A stretch of 21,079 nt of DNA from NCBI GenBank assembly GCA_039024315.1, contig JBCCQN010000142.1, positions 1-21,079 on the forward strand. Direction: 5' to 3'. Position numbers and translations under genes: made by a program. This stretch comes from JBCAWW01 sp039024315 (GTDB lineage: Bacteria; Bacteroidota; Bacteroidia; J057). The notes under the pieces were generated by a model that saw nothing but the letters and a program-made list of their open reading frames with translations, made no database searches and was not told the origin of the DNA. Positions 1 to 7,288 of the stretch are shown here, piece by piece. How positions within the stretch are numbered: the first letter of the stretch is position 1; each line of letters opens with the position of its first letter.

Positions 1-132
1 GGGCTCGCCGAATCATATGGCCTCATTTTTCTAAAATTTAATACTGAATACGATTGTCTAGGTACTTTAAGTGCTTTTGAATTTGGTTTCCTGCTTCGCA
101 GAACGCTTATTTTTAGCCCTATTTTTGCGTCC

Positions 133-1926
133 CTAAAACGGAAAGAAATACGGAATCAAAAAGGTGGCTAATATCCAAAAGAGCACGCTTAAGAAGGAGC
201 CTACCCTAAAGAAGTCAGAGAATCGATACTCCCCCGCGCTATAAATCATGGTGTTGGTTTGATAGCCAACAGGCGTAAGTAAGCTCGCCGAAGCCGCAAA
301 AGCTACTGCCATCAAAAAGGGAGTAGCACTAAGGCCTGTAGATTGGGCAATCGCAATGGCAATCGGGGCCAAAAGTGCCGCTGTCGCATTGTTGGACATG
401 ACCTCCGTGAGAAGAGTAGTGACCAGGTAGAGGCCGGAAACCACGGCTACGGGCCCCCATTGACCGAGACTACGAGAAAGGAAATCCGCAATCGCAAAAG
501 ATAGGCCACTATTTTGCATGGCGATCCCTAAGCTGAGTGCGCCGGCCAACAGGAAGACAATGTTCCAATTGATGGCCGTATAAACTTCCTTCATATCGAG
601 ACAGCCTGTCAATACGAGGCAAACCACCCCTATCAAAGTCGCCATTACGATTGGGATGATACCAAGGCTGACGACCGTAATAACTCCTGCTACGATGAGA
701 GTCGAAAGCAACAATTTGGGACGATCTATGTGGAGATTAAACTGAGTCGAAAGCAAAATGAAGGGACTGCCTTGTTCGTTTTCGCGCTGTTTGAGGGCCT
801 TGATGAAGTGGCTTTTGACTTCCGCTAGGATGACATCGCCCGACTTGAGGGGTACCTCGTGCACATTTTCGTGCATGACTTCTTCACGATGACGGATCGC
901 CAGCGGCGCGGCGCGGTACTGGCGTCGGAAGTCCACTTCTTTGAGGGTTTTACCCTCGTAAGCCGAATTGGCCGTGATGACAAATTCGACCATGACTGAG
1001 TTTCGCCCTTGGAGATTATGATCACCAATCCGAACATTGGATTGCTCTTGGATCTCGACTCGATCCTTGAGTAAACGCAACTTTTCGACGCTACAGCGGA
1101 CCTTGAGTATATCGTGGGCCTGCAATACCATATCTCCCGGTGGGAGGGTAAAATTGTTGTTGCCGCGGCGGATTTGGATGATTTCCATAGCAAGCTCCTT
1201 GACTAAGGGAGAGGCCATGATGGGTTTACCGACAGATTTAGCGTTGGGTAAAATCTCGATCTCGGTGAGAAAGTCGGCCATGTTGAACTTCTGGCGTAAG
1301 TCGGCCTGATCTTCTCGTTGAGGAAGGAGTTTTTGGCCGGCAAAAGCCATATATAAAATCCCAATTAGCAGAAAAATCAAGCCTAAGGGCGTCATTTCAA
1401 ACATACCAAAAGGCTCAAGGCCGTTTTCTACAGCGATGCCACTGACCAAGATATTGGTGGAGGTACCCACCAATGAACACATACCCCCAAATATGGAGGC
1501 AAAAGATAGCGGCATCAGCATTTTGGCAGGCGACTGACCGGAGGCATGGCCAATCTGTACGATGACGGGGATAAAGACCGCGACGACGGGGGTATTGTTG
1601 ATAAAGGCCGAAATCACTCCGACCAAGATCATCATCAGGATGAGGCCGAGACGGAAGTTATAGCGAAAAACGTTCGCCAAGCGTAAACCTAAATATTGAA
1701 AAGCGCCTGTTTTGACTAGGCCGGCACTCAGTACAAACATAAAGGCGACCGTCAACGTGGCGTGATTACTAAAGCCTGCGATCCCTTCTGCCGGCGTGAT
1801 TACCCCTGTTAGTACCAAAGAAATGACAATCAAGAGTGCGACTAAGTCTACTGAGAGTAGCTCAGATACAAAGAGGATTACCGCCAAGATGATAATCACT
1901 AGTACGATGAGGGCTTCCATTCCCAT
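133..1926 (-). CDS. SLC13/DASS-family membrane transporter with two RCK_C domains
   Basis: This is probably a sodium- or proton-coupled anion transporter of the inner membrane (DASS/SLC13 superfamily; dicarboxylates, sulfate or similar, substrate not readable). The 597 residues have the usual SLC13-RCK_C layout. Hydrophobic helices fill about 3-200 and carry the family signature around SLVGTSTNILVSG (152-163). Two soluble RCK_C (TrkA-C-like) modules lie at about 217-285 and 310-378. A second helical half follows from about 404, with the matching TPVGYQTNTM signature near the C-terminus. RCK_C modules usually bind a small ligand and gate transport. Length is normal for the family. The start could be either of two ATGs (1926 or 1920, MGMEAL or MEAL). 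It is the last gene of a minus-strand run, but a terminator at 1945-1985 lies just upstream, so it probably has its own promoter. Family is secure; substrate is unknown. Confidence 0.93.
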   Translation of the reverse strand: MGMEALIVLVIIILAVILFVSELLSVDLVALLIVISLVLTGVITPAEGIAGFSNHATLTVAFMFVLSAGLVKTGAFQYLGLRLANVFRYNFRLGLILMMILVGVISAFINNTPVVAVFIPVIVQIGHASGQSPAKMLMPLSFASIFGGMCSLVGTSTNILVSGIAVENGLEPFGMFEMTPLGLIFLLIGILYMAFAGQKLLPQREDQADLRQKFNMADFLTEIEILPNAKSVGKPIMASPLVKELAMEIIQIRRGNNNFTLPPGDMVLQAHDILKVRCSVEKLRLLKDRVEIQEQSNVRIGDHNLQGRNSVMVEFVITANSAYEGKTLKEVDFRRQYRAAPLAIRHREEVMHENVHEVPLKSGDVILAEVKSHFIKALKQRENEQGSPFILLSTQFNLHIDRPKLLLSTLIVAGVITVVSLGIIPIVMATLIGVVCLVLTGCLDMKEVYTAINWNIVFLLAGALSLGIAMQNSGLSFAIADFLSRSLGQWGPVAVVSGLYLVTTLLTEVMSNNATAALLAPIAIAIAQSTGLSATPFLMAVAFAASASLLTPVGYQTNTMIYSAGEYRFSDFFRVGSFLSVLFWILATFLIPYFFPF

Positions 1927-1944
1927 AAGAGGGATGCAATAACG

Positions 1945-1985
1945 AAAAGAAGGCCGACTCGCCCAAGACGAATCGACCTTCTTTT
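1945..1985 (-). terminator. Two-sided stem-loop terminator between lipoprotein and transporter genes
   Basis: The arms AAAAGAAGGCCGA (1945-1957) and TCGACCTTCTTTT (1973-1985) pair almost perfectly (one mispair at 1954/1976 on the plus strand, G-T on the minus strand) around a 15-nt loop. A T-tract follows the stem on both strands. It lies 27 nt past the stop of the minus-strand lipoprotein gene, where an intrinsic terminator is expected, and just upstream of the transporter start. Confidence 0.75.
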
Positions 1986-2011
1986 TTTCCTAGAAGCAAA
2001 AGCTTCAGAGA

Positions 2012-2875
2012 TTATTTTTTGATTTCGAACTCGTAGTTGTCTCCATTGTCGTTTGGAGTAACTGTGATATTGACGGTTTTGATGACGTAATACTTCTCAC
2101 CGTTCTTTACTAAGTACACGTCGCCGATTTCTACTTTGTCAGTAATCGTTACATCAAGACCAGCATCATAAGCAGCTTCAAGTTGAGTGCGATTGTTGAG
2201 GGCATCGTATTCTAAACCTGCGTCAGGGATACGAATGCTAGCGCTGTTGGCCGCAGAGATTTGCTGCTTCCAGTTAAGATCATTGCTAGGAGCACCTAAG
2301 TCGATACCTTCGTCTTTGATTTCTGCTTCTGGGTCAGAAGAACCAGTACCATCACCTGTATCAAGGTCAAGGCCACCAGTACCGGCAGGACCACCTTGGT
2401 TAAACAGTAGGTAACCAGTTGCAGTTTCTAGACCTGCTTCCGTAACGATATCGAAAGATACCTGTGTTGAGTTACCAGTGGCATCGGTAACAGAGATGGT
2501 GTAGGTGTTGGTACCCGGATCTTTGGCAGATACAATACCGATAGTCCAAGTAAAGCCTGTCTGAGCTTCAGTGGGTAGCGGAGTTGGGTTTGAACCAGCA
2601 GCATCACCATCAAAAGTAAGGCGAGTAAGTTCAGTGATATCAGATCCATCTTCACTTACAGCGAGGCGGTTCAATAAGTCGTCACCCTGAGTAGCGGTAA
2701 CTTTGACAAAAAACTCAGTTTCAGTAACTACAGAGTCGCCACTAGCGACAAAGCCAGCTTCTTCGACTAAAGTGATCGTAGGCAATACTGGTACGGGAGG
2801 GAGAGGTTCTTCACAAGCGGAGAAAATCATCACCCCAGCCAAAAGGACCGGTAAAAGTTTAATGAAATTTTTCAT
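2012..2875 (-). CDS. Secreted lipoprotein of unknown function
   Basis: A 287-residue exported protein. MKNFIKLLPVLLAGVMIFSAC is a lipoprotein signal with the lipidated Cys at 21, followed by Glu and a Pro-rich linker (EEPLPPVPVLP) typical of Bacteroidota surface lipoproteins. The ATG at 2875 is chosen because it places this signal at the N-terminus; the frame stays open another 26 codons upstream without a plausible signal. The middle resembles beta-sandwich surface modules (TYTISVTDATGNSTQVSFDI). It continues into an acidic Gly/Asp-rich stretch (GLDLDTGDGTG) that could bind calcium. The C-terminal part has strand-like repeats (VEIGDVYLVKNGEKYYVIK) ending in YEFEIKK. I do not recognise a named family. 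It is followed by a terminator and probably has its own promoter in the 303-bp gap upstream, which contains a long palindrome (2951-2981). Confidence 0.85.
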   Translation of the reverse strand: MKNFIKLLPVLLAGVMIFSACEEPLPPVPVLPTITLVEEAGFVASGDSVVTETEFFVKVTATQGDDLLNRLAVSEDGSDITELTRLTFDGDAAGSNPTPLPTEAQTGFTWTIGIVSAKDPGTNTYTISVTDATGNSTQVSFDIVTEAGLETATGYLLFNQGGPAGTGGLDLDTGDGTGSSDPEAEIKDEGIDLGAPSNDLNWKQQISAANSASIRIPDAGLEYDALNNRTQLEAAYDAGLDVTITDKVEIGDVYLVKNGEKYYVIKTVNITVTPNDNGDNYEFEIKK

Positions 2876-2950
2876 GACGATTGTTTGTAAAAAGGATTTT
2901 GATTGTTTACTACTAAATTCTTTGAAATACGTAAAGTCATCTTTTCGTAT

Positions 2951-2981
2951 CAAAAGCAGCTTTGTGACAAAGCCACTTTTG
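2951..2981. promoter_or_regulatory. 31-bp near-perfect palindrome upstream of the lipoprotein gene
   Basis: The 303-bp gap 2876-3178 holds no gene. Its main feature is a palindrome centred on 2966. The inner arms GCTTTGT (2959-2965) and ACAAAGC (2967-2973) flank a single G, and the outer arms CAAAAG (2951-2956) and CTTTTG (2976-2981) are offset by CA on each side. It lies 76 bp before the lipoprotein ATG, a position suited to an operator or leader hairpin. A weaker hairpin CAAGC/GCTTG near 3133-3147 follows the S41 stop, without a good T-tract. Function is inferred from symmetry and position only. Confidence 0.45.
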
Positions 2982-3178
2982 AAAAGTCACATTCTTAAAC
3001 GCAACTTTGGCTCATTATCGCAAAAACATCTTCAATCGTTGCCTACAAAGATGATTTTTGTGATTTCACAGTCTTGGGATGAAATTCGTACGCCAAATGT
3101 GGGGCAAAGGTATCTTACTCTACCCAAAATCCAAGCGCGAAGCTTGCCTTTCTTTACAAACGTTTGTTTTGACAAATA

Positions 3179-4849
3179 TTATATTTTAGCCTCTTTCGCC
3201 CATTTTATAGCAGCCTCCAAAACTTCGTCTTTTCCTTGGCGAATGCCCTCGATCGTCGGCTTGACCTCTATATCAGCTTGAATACCAACTTGCTGAGTTT
3301 CAGCTCGGTCAGGATAATAGACGCCTAATCCGGTAAAATAAGCCGTAATACCGCCTGGTAGTTTGATGATAGTAACATTGCCATCTGCGGCAGCAGTTTG
3401 ACTACCTATGATGGTGCAGTTGGGAGCGGTTTCGAAAGCCATGATGGTAAATTCAGCGTGGCTCTGGGTCGTCTCGTTTTGCAGGACGATGACTTTGCCC
3501 TGATAATAATCCTTGTTTTTACGCTTACCGACTTGGTAGGGACTTTCATACCAAATAAATCTGCCCGGATATTTAGAATCTGGATATAGGAAGGTCGCAA
3601 AAGGCCTCCGATCGGGATTGAGATAATCTGTGATTTTGCGATAGGTGCTGCGGGGATAATTACGCACATCAAAGATAATCGCTGGGCAATCCATCAAATC
3701 TGCCATCATCTCATCTACTTCTTCACGTACCAGACGCCCCATATCTACATAGCCGATATTGTCCTTTCTTTTTTCCCATTTTGGAACGCTATCCCCGGGA
3801 GCACTGAGTGCAGCAATTTCGTGATAGGCTTTGACGCCGACAGCTTTTAACTCATAGCTATGCCTTTTGCCATCTCGCTCAATTTCTATGCTCATGCTCT
3901 CATTTTCTCCCACCAAGAGCCAGTTCGAAACTTTGCGCATGCTGGTGATTTCATTAGAAGAAACTAGGTAGGGAGTTAAGCGTTCTCGGAGAGTATCTAC
4001 GCCTACGCCATCTACTGTAAGAATTACATCTCCCGGCTCCAAAGGATAAACTTGGCCACTGGAATCGGGGATAACGCTTTTGATGATAAATTTTCCTTCG
4101 ACAAAAGCAGGCCTCGCTAAAAGCCGATACTTGCCTTGGCTGTAGTTCCAAGTCGTGCTGGCAAAGAAAGAATGACTGTCATAAATCTCCGCTGTCAGTT
4201 TGCGCATCAAAAGATGATAAGTCAATTGATCGGGGGCTTCATATATCTCCAAAACATACCTTCGCAAGACCGCATGCCAGTCCTCCTTCAATAAATATCG
4301 ATAAGGGAAGTAATATTGGATCGCATTCCAATAGCGAAACAAAGCGAGTGCGCGCATCTCCTTACTAGGATAAAGCTCATCAAAGTAAGGCGTTTCGTTT
4401 TCAAAGCTCACGGGCCCATTCCAACGACTCGGGACCGCATAATAAGATTTGCCCTGAAAGCGATTGTCTTTGATAAAAGCGAGTTGGGTTTTAAGGTCTT
4501 GGGTGAGAAGGGGAGCCTCTTCGAGGAACGCTAAGTCGAGATTTCGCAAACTGGTATCGCCTTTGATTTTGGTGCATTTGCGGCATTCGGCTACTGGCCC
4601 AGCATCTGACAACCACTTTTGTACGGTTTGCTGCCATTGTTGGGGCGATGGGTCAGCTGCTACTAAGGGCAGGTCAGCCATCAGCACTGAATCCCAGTTT
4701 TTGCTACCATCCGCAATTTGCGGATGGTAGTATTTCAAAAAGCCCCAAATTTCTCCAAGTGAGGCCATGGCTTCCACTTTAGCGTTCTGCTGTGCAGAGA
4801 CCAATAGACAAATTACCAGTCCCAATAGAGTTAAAATTGTATTTTTCAT
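3179..4849 (-). CDS. S41-family (C-terminal processing / tricorn-like) serine protease, exported
   Basis: A periplasmic or exported S41 peptidase of 556 residues. The N-terminal MKNTILTLLGLVICLLVSAQ is a signal peptide cleaved near residue 20. The next section, with LGEIWGFLKYYHPQI and NWDSVL, is the N-terminal module common in Bacteroidota S41 proteins. A PDZ-like segment follows at about 250-300 (GQVYPLEPGDVILTVDGVGVDTL). The S41 catalytic domain covers about 370-540. Its nucleophile motif is TTQSHAEF, with Ser463 and the usual nearby Glu, then IIGSQTAAADGNV and the closing GIQADIEVKPTIEGI block. Length is normal. It probably degrades or trims exported proteins or peptides; the substrate cannot be read. 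It is divergent from the receptor gene at 5154 across a 304-bp control region. The assignment to S41 is strong, the biological role open. Confidence 0.92.
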   Translation of the reverse strand: MKNTILTLLGLVICLLVSAQQNAKVEAMASLGEIWGFLKYYHPQIADGSKNWDSVLMADLPLVAADPSPQQWQQTVQKWLSDAGPVAECRKCTKIKGDTSLRNLDLAFLEEAPLLTQDLKTQLAFIKDNRFQGKSYYAVPSRWNGPVSFENETPYFDELYPSKEMRALALFRYWNAIQYYFPYRYLLKEDWHAVLRRYVLEIYEAPDQLTYHLLMRKLTAEIYDSHSFFASTTWNYSQGKYRLLARPAFVEGKFIIKSVIPDSSGQVYPLEPGDVILTVDGVGVDTLRERLTPYLVSSNEITSMRKVSNWLLVGENESMSIEIERDGKRHSYELKAVGVKAYHEIAALSAPGDSVPKWEKRKDNIGYVDMGRLVREEVDEMMADLMDCPAIIFDVRNYPRSTYRKITDYLNPDRRPFATFLYPDSKYPGRFIWYESPYQVGKRKNKDYYQGKVIVLQNETTQSHAEFTIMAFETAPNCTIIGSQTAAADGNVTIIKLPGGITAYFTGLGVYYPDRAETQQVGIQADIEVKPTIEGIRQGKDEVLEAAIKWAKEAKI

Positions 4850-4970
4850 GCTTCGTTTTTCAGCTTAATGAGTCATTTGATATTGGTTACAAGCCCTTGA
4901 ATTAAAGCATTATAGCAGCAAAGGCTACAAAAAAACCTTTCAGGCCAATAATCAAGCAGTTGGCGCGTTA

Positions 4971-4998
4971 ATATAATTACCATATATCGGAATTATAT
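4971..4998. promoter_or_regulatory. AT-rich inverted repeat in the divergent S41/receptor control region
   Basis: ATATAATT (4971-4978) and AATTATAT (4991-4998) are perfect 8-bp arms around a 12-nt spacer. They sit about midway between the divergent starts at 4849 and 5154, where a shared operator or promoters would be expected. TATATTTG at 4998-5005 matches the Bacteroidota -7 element (TAnnTTTG), but no TTTG box is at the right distance. The AT richness raises the chance of a fortuitous match. Confidence 0.3.
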
Positions 4999-5024
4999 AT
5001 ATTTGTAATATACGATTTGATAAA

Positions 5025-5137
5025 GGCCTCTTCTGAGGCAAACGATACTTCTCTTTTTATGCTGCGCTGATAAGTTTTTTTCTTAAGTTTTTACTTAATG
5101 TCTGAGGCCGTCCCAATGCCAGGGGGCGGCTTTTTTT
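5025..5137 (+). promoter_or_regulatory. Candidate attenuator leader with intrinsic terminator (5107-5137)
   Basis: A strong terminator ends 16 nt before the ATG at 5154. GCCGTCCC (5107-5114) pairs with eight bases ending GGCGGC (5123-5130), including one T-G pair, and is followed by seven Ts. Upstream, GGCCTC (5025-5030) can pair locally with GAGGC (5035-5039). It can instead pair perfectly with GAGGCC (5104-5109), which takes up the left foot of the terminator. A third hairpin, TTAAGT/ACTTAA, lies at 5083-5098. The two pairings are mutually exclusive, as in transcription attenuators. No known riboswitch class is recognised. An alternative is a plain terminator for a short RNA starting upstream. 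Confidence 0.45.
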
Positions 5138-5181
5138 GTATCTTGTGTTTACTATGTGTGCTCGCTGCTCTATACTCATGA
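5098..5181 (+). CDS. Possible leader peptide ORF spanning the terminator
   Basis: A 27-codon frame opens at ATG 5098 and encodes a short polar start (MSEAVPMPGGG) followed by a Cys/Leu-rich hydrophobic tail (FFCILCLLCVLAALYS). It reads through the whole terminator hairpin. Its TGA (5179-5181) overlaps an in-frame ATG of the downstream receptor gene (5178-5180), in an ATGA arrangement. A ribosome on this frame would cover the terminator, which would fit translational control of the leader. No ribosome binding site is visible and a frame this short can arise by chance. Confidence 0.18.
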   Translation: MSEAVPMPGGGFFCILCLLCVLAALYS

Positions 5182-7040
5182 TTTTGTTGGGAAGCTTTGC
5201 CTTCTCCCTCGATGCTTGGGCAACAGACACCCTACAATTGCAATTTGATAACGAAAATTACCTACTTGAGCCTCAGTATTTTGAGATTTTGAGCGATCCA
5301 GAGCATGCATTGAGTATCGAAGATGTGATCTTACCTCATTATGCTCAGCAGTTTCACCTAAGCGATGATCCCTTTCCGCATCCTGAAGACCTGGATCATA
5401 CTTATTGGATTCGTTTTCAATTTGGGGGGGAAGCGATTTATGACAACAACTGGTATTTAGAGGTGCTTTGCCAGACGACTACTTTGGTAGAGTTTTATTA
5501 TCCAGATGAGAGCGGTAGTTATCATCAGCGCTCGGCAGGTATGCAGTATCCCTTCGCAGAGCGGGAAATTTTGCACAAAAACTTTGTATTTGACTTGCCT
5601 GCAACGCAAAAATATCCGACCTGCTACCTCAAGATCAAGACCGAAAATCCCGTCCATTTTCTCTTCAAAATTCGCTCTGACAACTATTTTATCCGCTATT
5701 CGCTGACGGAGTATTTTGTGTTGGGGCTTTTTTACGGCATTCTCTTGATCATGGGGATCTACAATTTGGTGTTGTATTTCTCTATCCGAGAACGCTTTTA
5801 TCTCTACTATGTACTCTATGTGATCAGCTGCATGCTGATTTCCTTTGAGGATGGCTTAGCTTTTCAGTACATCTGGCCTAATCATCCAGAGCTTAATCAG
5901 TTTTTTTATCGCTATAGTCCAGCCATCTTTTTATTGTGTTTTACCGCTTATGCGAACGCTTTCCTTGAACTTGACCAAGCTTGGCCGCGCTTTTATCGTT
6001 GGTTTTTGGGGCTAGTGGGTTTCTCGATAGTGTATTTTGTGGTACGGGAGCAAGTCACGCATGAGCCTTGGGCAATTCCGGTATATCTTATACCATTTCT
6101 TGTTTTATATGGGGCTTCTATTTGGCGATGGCGCAGTGGCTTCCCCGCCGCTCGTTTTTTCATCCTAGCCTTTTCTTTTACGATTGTAGGGGTGATCATC
6201 ACGGCTTTGAGACGCAATGCTAGCCTTGAATGGGACAACCTTGCCTTGGTCTATACCCTTAATTATGGCTTGGTATTAGAAGTCGTTTTCTTATCCGTGG
6301 CACAAGGAGAGAAATTCAGACTCGCCAAGCGAAGTGAGGAGGCGGCCCAACAAACCATCATTCAAAATCTACAGGAGGTCAATCAAATCAAAGAGGCCGT
6401 CAATCAAGAGATAGAACGCAAGGTTGAGCTCCAGACAAGTGAAATCATCGCCCAGAAAAACCTCATTGAGCAGCAAAATGAGCAGCTTGCTGCTGCTAAT
6501 CGCAAATTGCAATCACAGGCAGAAGAGATTAGCCGCATCAATCAGTTGCTCGATGTAGAGAACCAAGAGCTACGAGGCAATGTCAAGGAGTTGACGCGCG
6601 CGCGCGTATTTGCCCGTGAAGTAGACTTTGGAGAGTTCCAATCTTTTTTTCCTGACGACGAAGCCTGCTATGCTTATCTCGAAAGACTCAAATGGGAAAA
6701 CGGTTATCAATGCCATCGCTGCGGCAACGACAAATATACCAAAGGTCAAGGCCATTTGGCTAGGCGTTGCACGAAGTGTGGCACCAATGAATCGGCTACT
6801 GCGCATACGCTTTTTCATCGCTTGCACTTTCCTATCCTCAAAGGCTTTTACTTACTGTTTTTGGTCTATGCCAATAAGGGCAATATCTCAGCCACAGAAT
6901 TGTCTGAGATTGTCGATCTCCGTTACCAAACCTGCTGGAAGTTTAGTAAGAAGGTACAAGACAAACTCAAACAAGTTTCGGCTGGAGAAGAGCCAGATAC
7001 TAGCCAAAATGATGGTTGGAGTCATCTAATCCTGCAATAA
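5154..7040 (+). CDS. 7TMR-DISM membrane receptor fused to coiled coil and IS1595-type transposase zinc-ribbon module
   Basis: A 628-residue membrane protein that appears to join a sensor to a DNA-binding module taken from a transposase. Order from the ATG: signal peptide (1-24, MCARCSILMILLGSFAFSLDAWA); a periplasmic 7TMR-DISM extracellular type 2 beta-sandwich (about 26-180, with DHTYWIRFQF and NWYLEV); seven membrane segments of the 7TMR-DISM type (about 184-390); a long coiled coil (about 394-480); then a domain at 494-606 matching the N-terminus of IS1595/ISXO2-type transposases. That domain reads FFPDDEACYAYLERLKWENGYQCHRCG, with zinc pairs Cys520/523 and Cys539/542, followed by TAHTLFHRLHFPILKGFYL and a helical ISATELSEIVDLRYQTCWK segment. 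The DDE nuclease that normally follows is absent and the protein ends 22 residues later. A TTG at 5136 would add six residues but sits in the terminator T-tract. Related 7TMR-DISM proteins usually end in kinase, cyclase or HTH outputs, so a DNA-binding output is inferred. Confidence 0.88.
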   Translation: MCARCSILMILLGSFAFSLDAWATDTLQLQFDNENYLLEPQYFEILSDPEHALSIEDVILPHYAQQFHLSDDPFPHPEDLDHTYWIRFQFGGEAIYDNNWYLEVLCQTTTLVEFYYPDESGSYHQRSAGMQYPFAEREILHKNFVFDLPATQKYPTCYLKIKTENPVHFLFKIRSDNYFIRYSLTEYFVLGLFYGILLIMGIYNLVLYFSIRERFYLYYVLYVISCMLISFEDGLAFQYIWPNHPELNQFFYRYSPAIFLLCFTAYANAFLELDQAWPRFYRWFLGLVGFSIVYFVVREQVTHEPWAIPVYLIPFLVLYGASIWRWRSGFPAARFFILAFSFTIVGVIITALRRNASLEWDNLALVYTLNYGLVLEVVFLSVAQGEKFRLAKRSEEAAQQTIIQNLQEVNQIKEAVNQEIERKVELQTSEIIAQKNLIEQQNEQLAAANRKLQSQAEEISRINQLLDVENQELRGNVKELTRARVFAREVDFGEFQSFFPDDEACYAYLERLKWENGYQCHRCGNDKYTKGQGHLARRCTKCGTNESATAHTLFHRLHFPILKGFYLLFLVYANKGNISATELSEIVDLRYQTCWKFSKKVQDKLKQVSAGEEPDTSQNDGWSHLILQ

Positions 7041-7202
7041 AGCGCAAAAACCCGCACTTTTTTTAAGCGAAAACGATTGCAAATCCTCCTGCAATCAATT
7101 CCCCCCTGAGCGTGAAATAGACGTTTTTTAAAGGTAAAGCTTAATGTTTTTTAGGCGCAAGACAATTTTTAAACAATTGTATATCAGTCATTTATGTCCA
7201 AA

Positions 7203-7241
7203 ATAAATTTGCGTTTAATTATCAAAAGTTTGCAAATTTAT
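7203..7241. promoter_or_regulatory. Inverted repeat with 10-bp perfect arms upstream of the AraC-type gene
   Basis: ATAAATTTGC (7203-7212) and GCAAATTTAT (7232-7241) are perfect inverse copies 19 nt apart, ending 47 bp before the regulator start. The left arm contains TAAATTTG (7204-7211), a match to the Bacteroidota -7 promoter element. The rest of the 248-bp gap 7041-7288 holds two smaller inverted repeats, GATTGCA/TGCAATC (7075-7096) and ACAATT/AATTGT (7162-7180), and no gene. The likely role is an operator, perhaps for autoregulation. That is inference from position and symmetry. Confidence 0.4.
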
Positions 7242-7288
7242 GATGCATACGCCCCAAAAGACATCTGGACATCTACTACTAATTAATC

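Noticed and set aside
1..132. Partial gene at the left edge
   Set aside because: No frame with recognisable content is visible in these bases, and no clear terminator either.
2703..3281. 192-codon plus-strand frame over the lipoprotein/S41 gap
   Set aside because: It is antisense to two supported genes at its ends and its sequence has no domain or signal features.
4998..5005. TATATTTG as a promoter -7 box of the receptor gene
   Set aside because: It matches TAnnTTTG, but the nearest TTG upstream (4960) is about 35 nt away rather than 19-21, so I did not list it as a promoter.
5136..7040. Intact IS1595 insertion, because of the transposase-like C-terminus
   Set aside because: Only the zinc-ribbon and helical segment are present, in frame with the membrane receptor. 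No nuclease domain, terminal inverted repeats or target duplications were seen, and no transposase remnant follows the stop.
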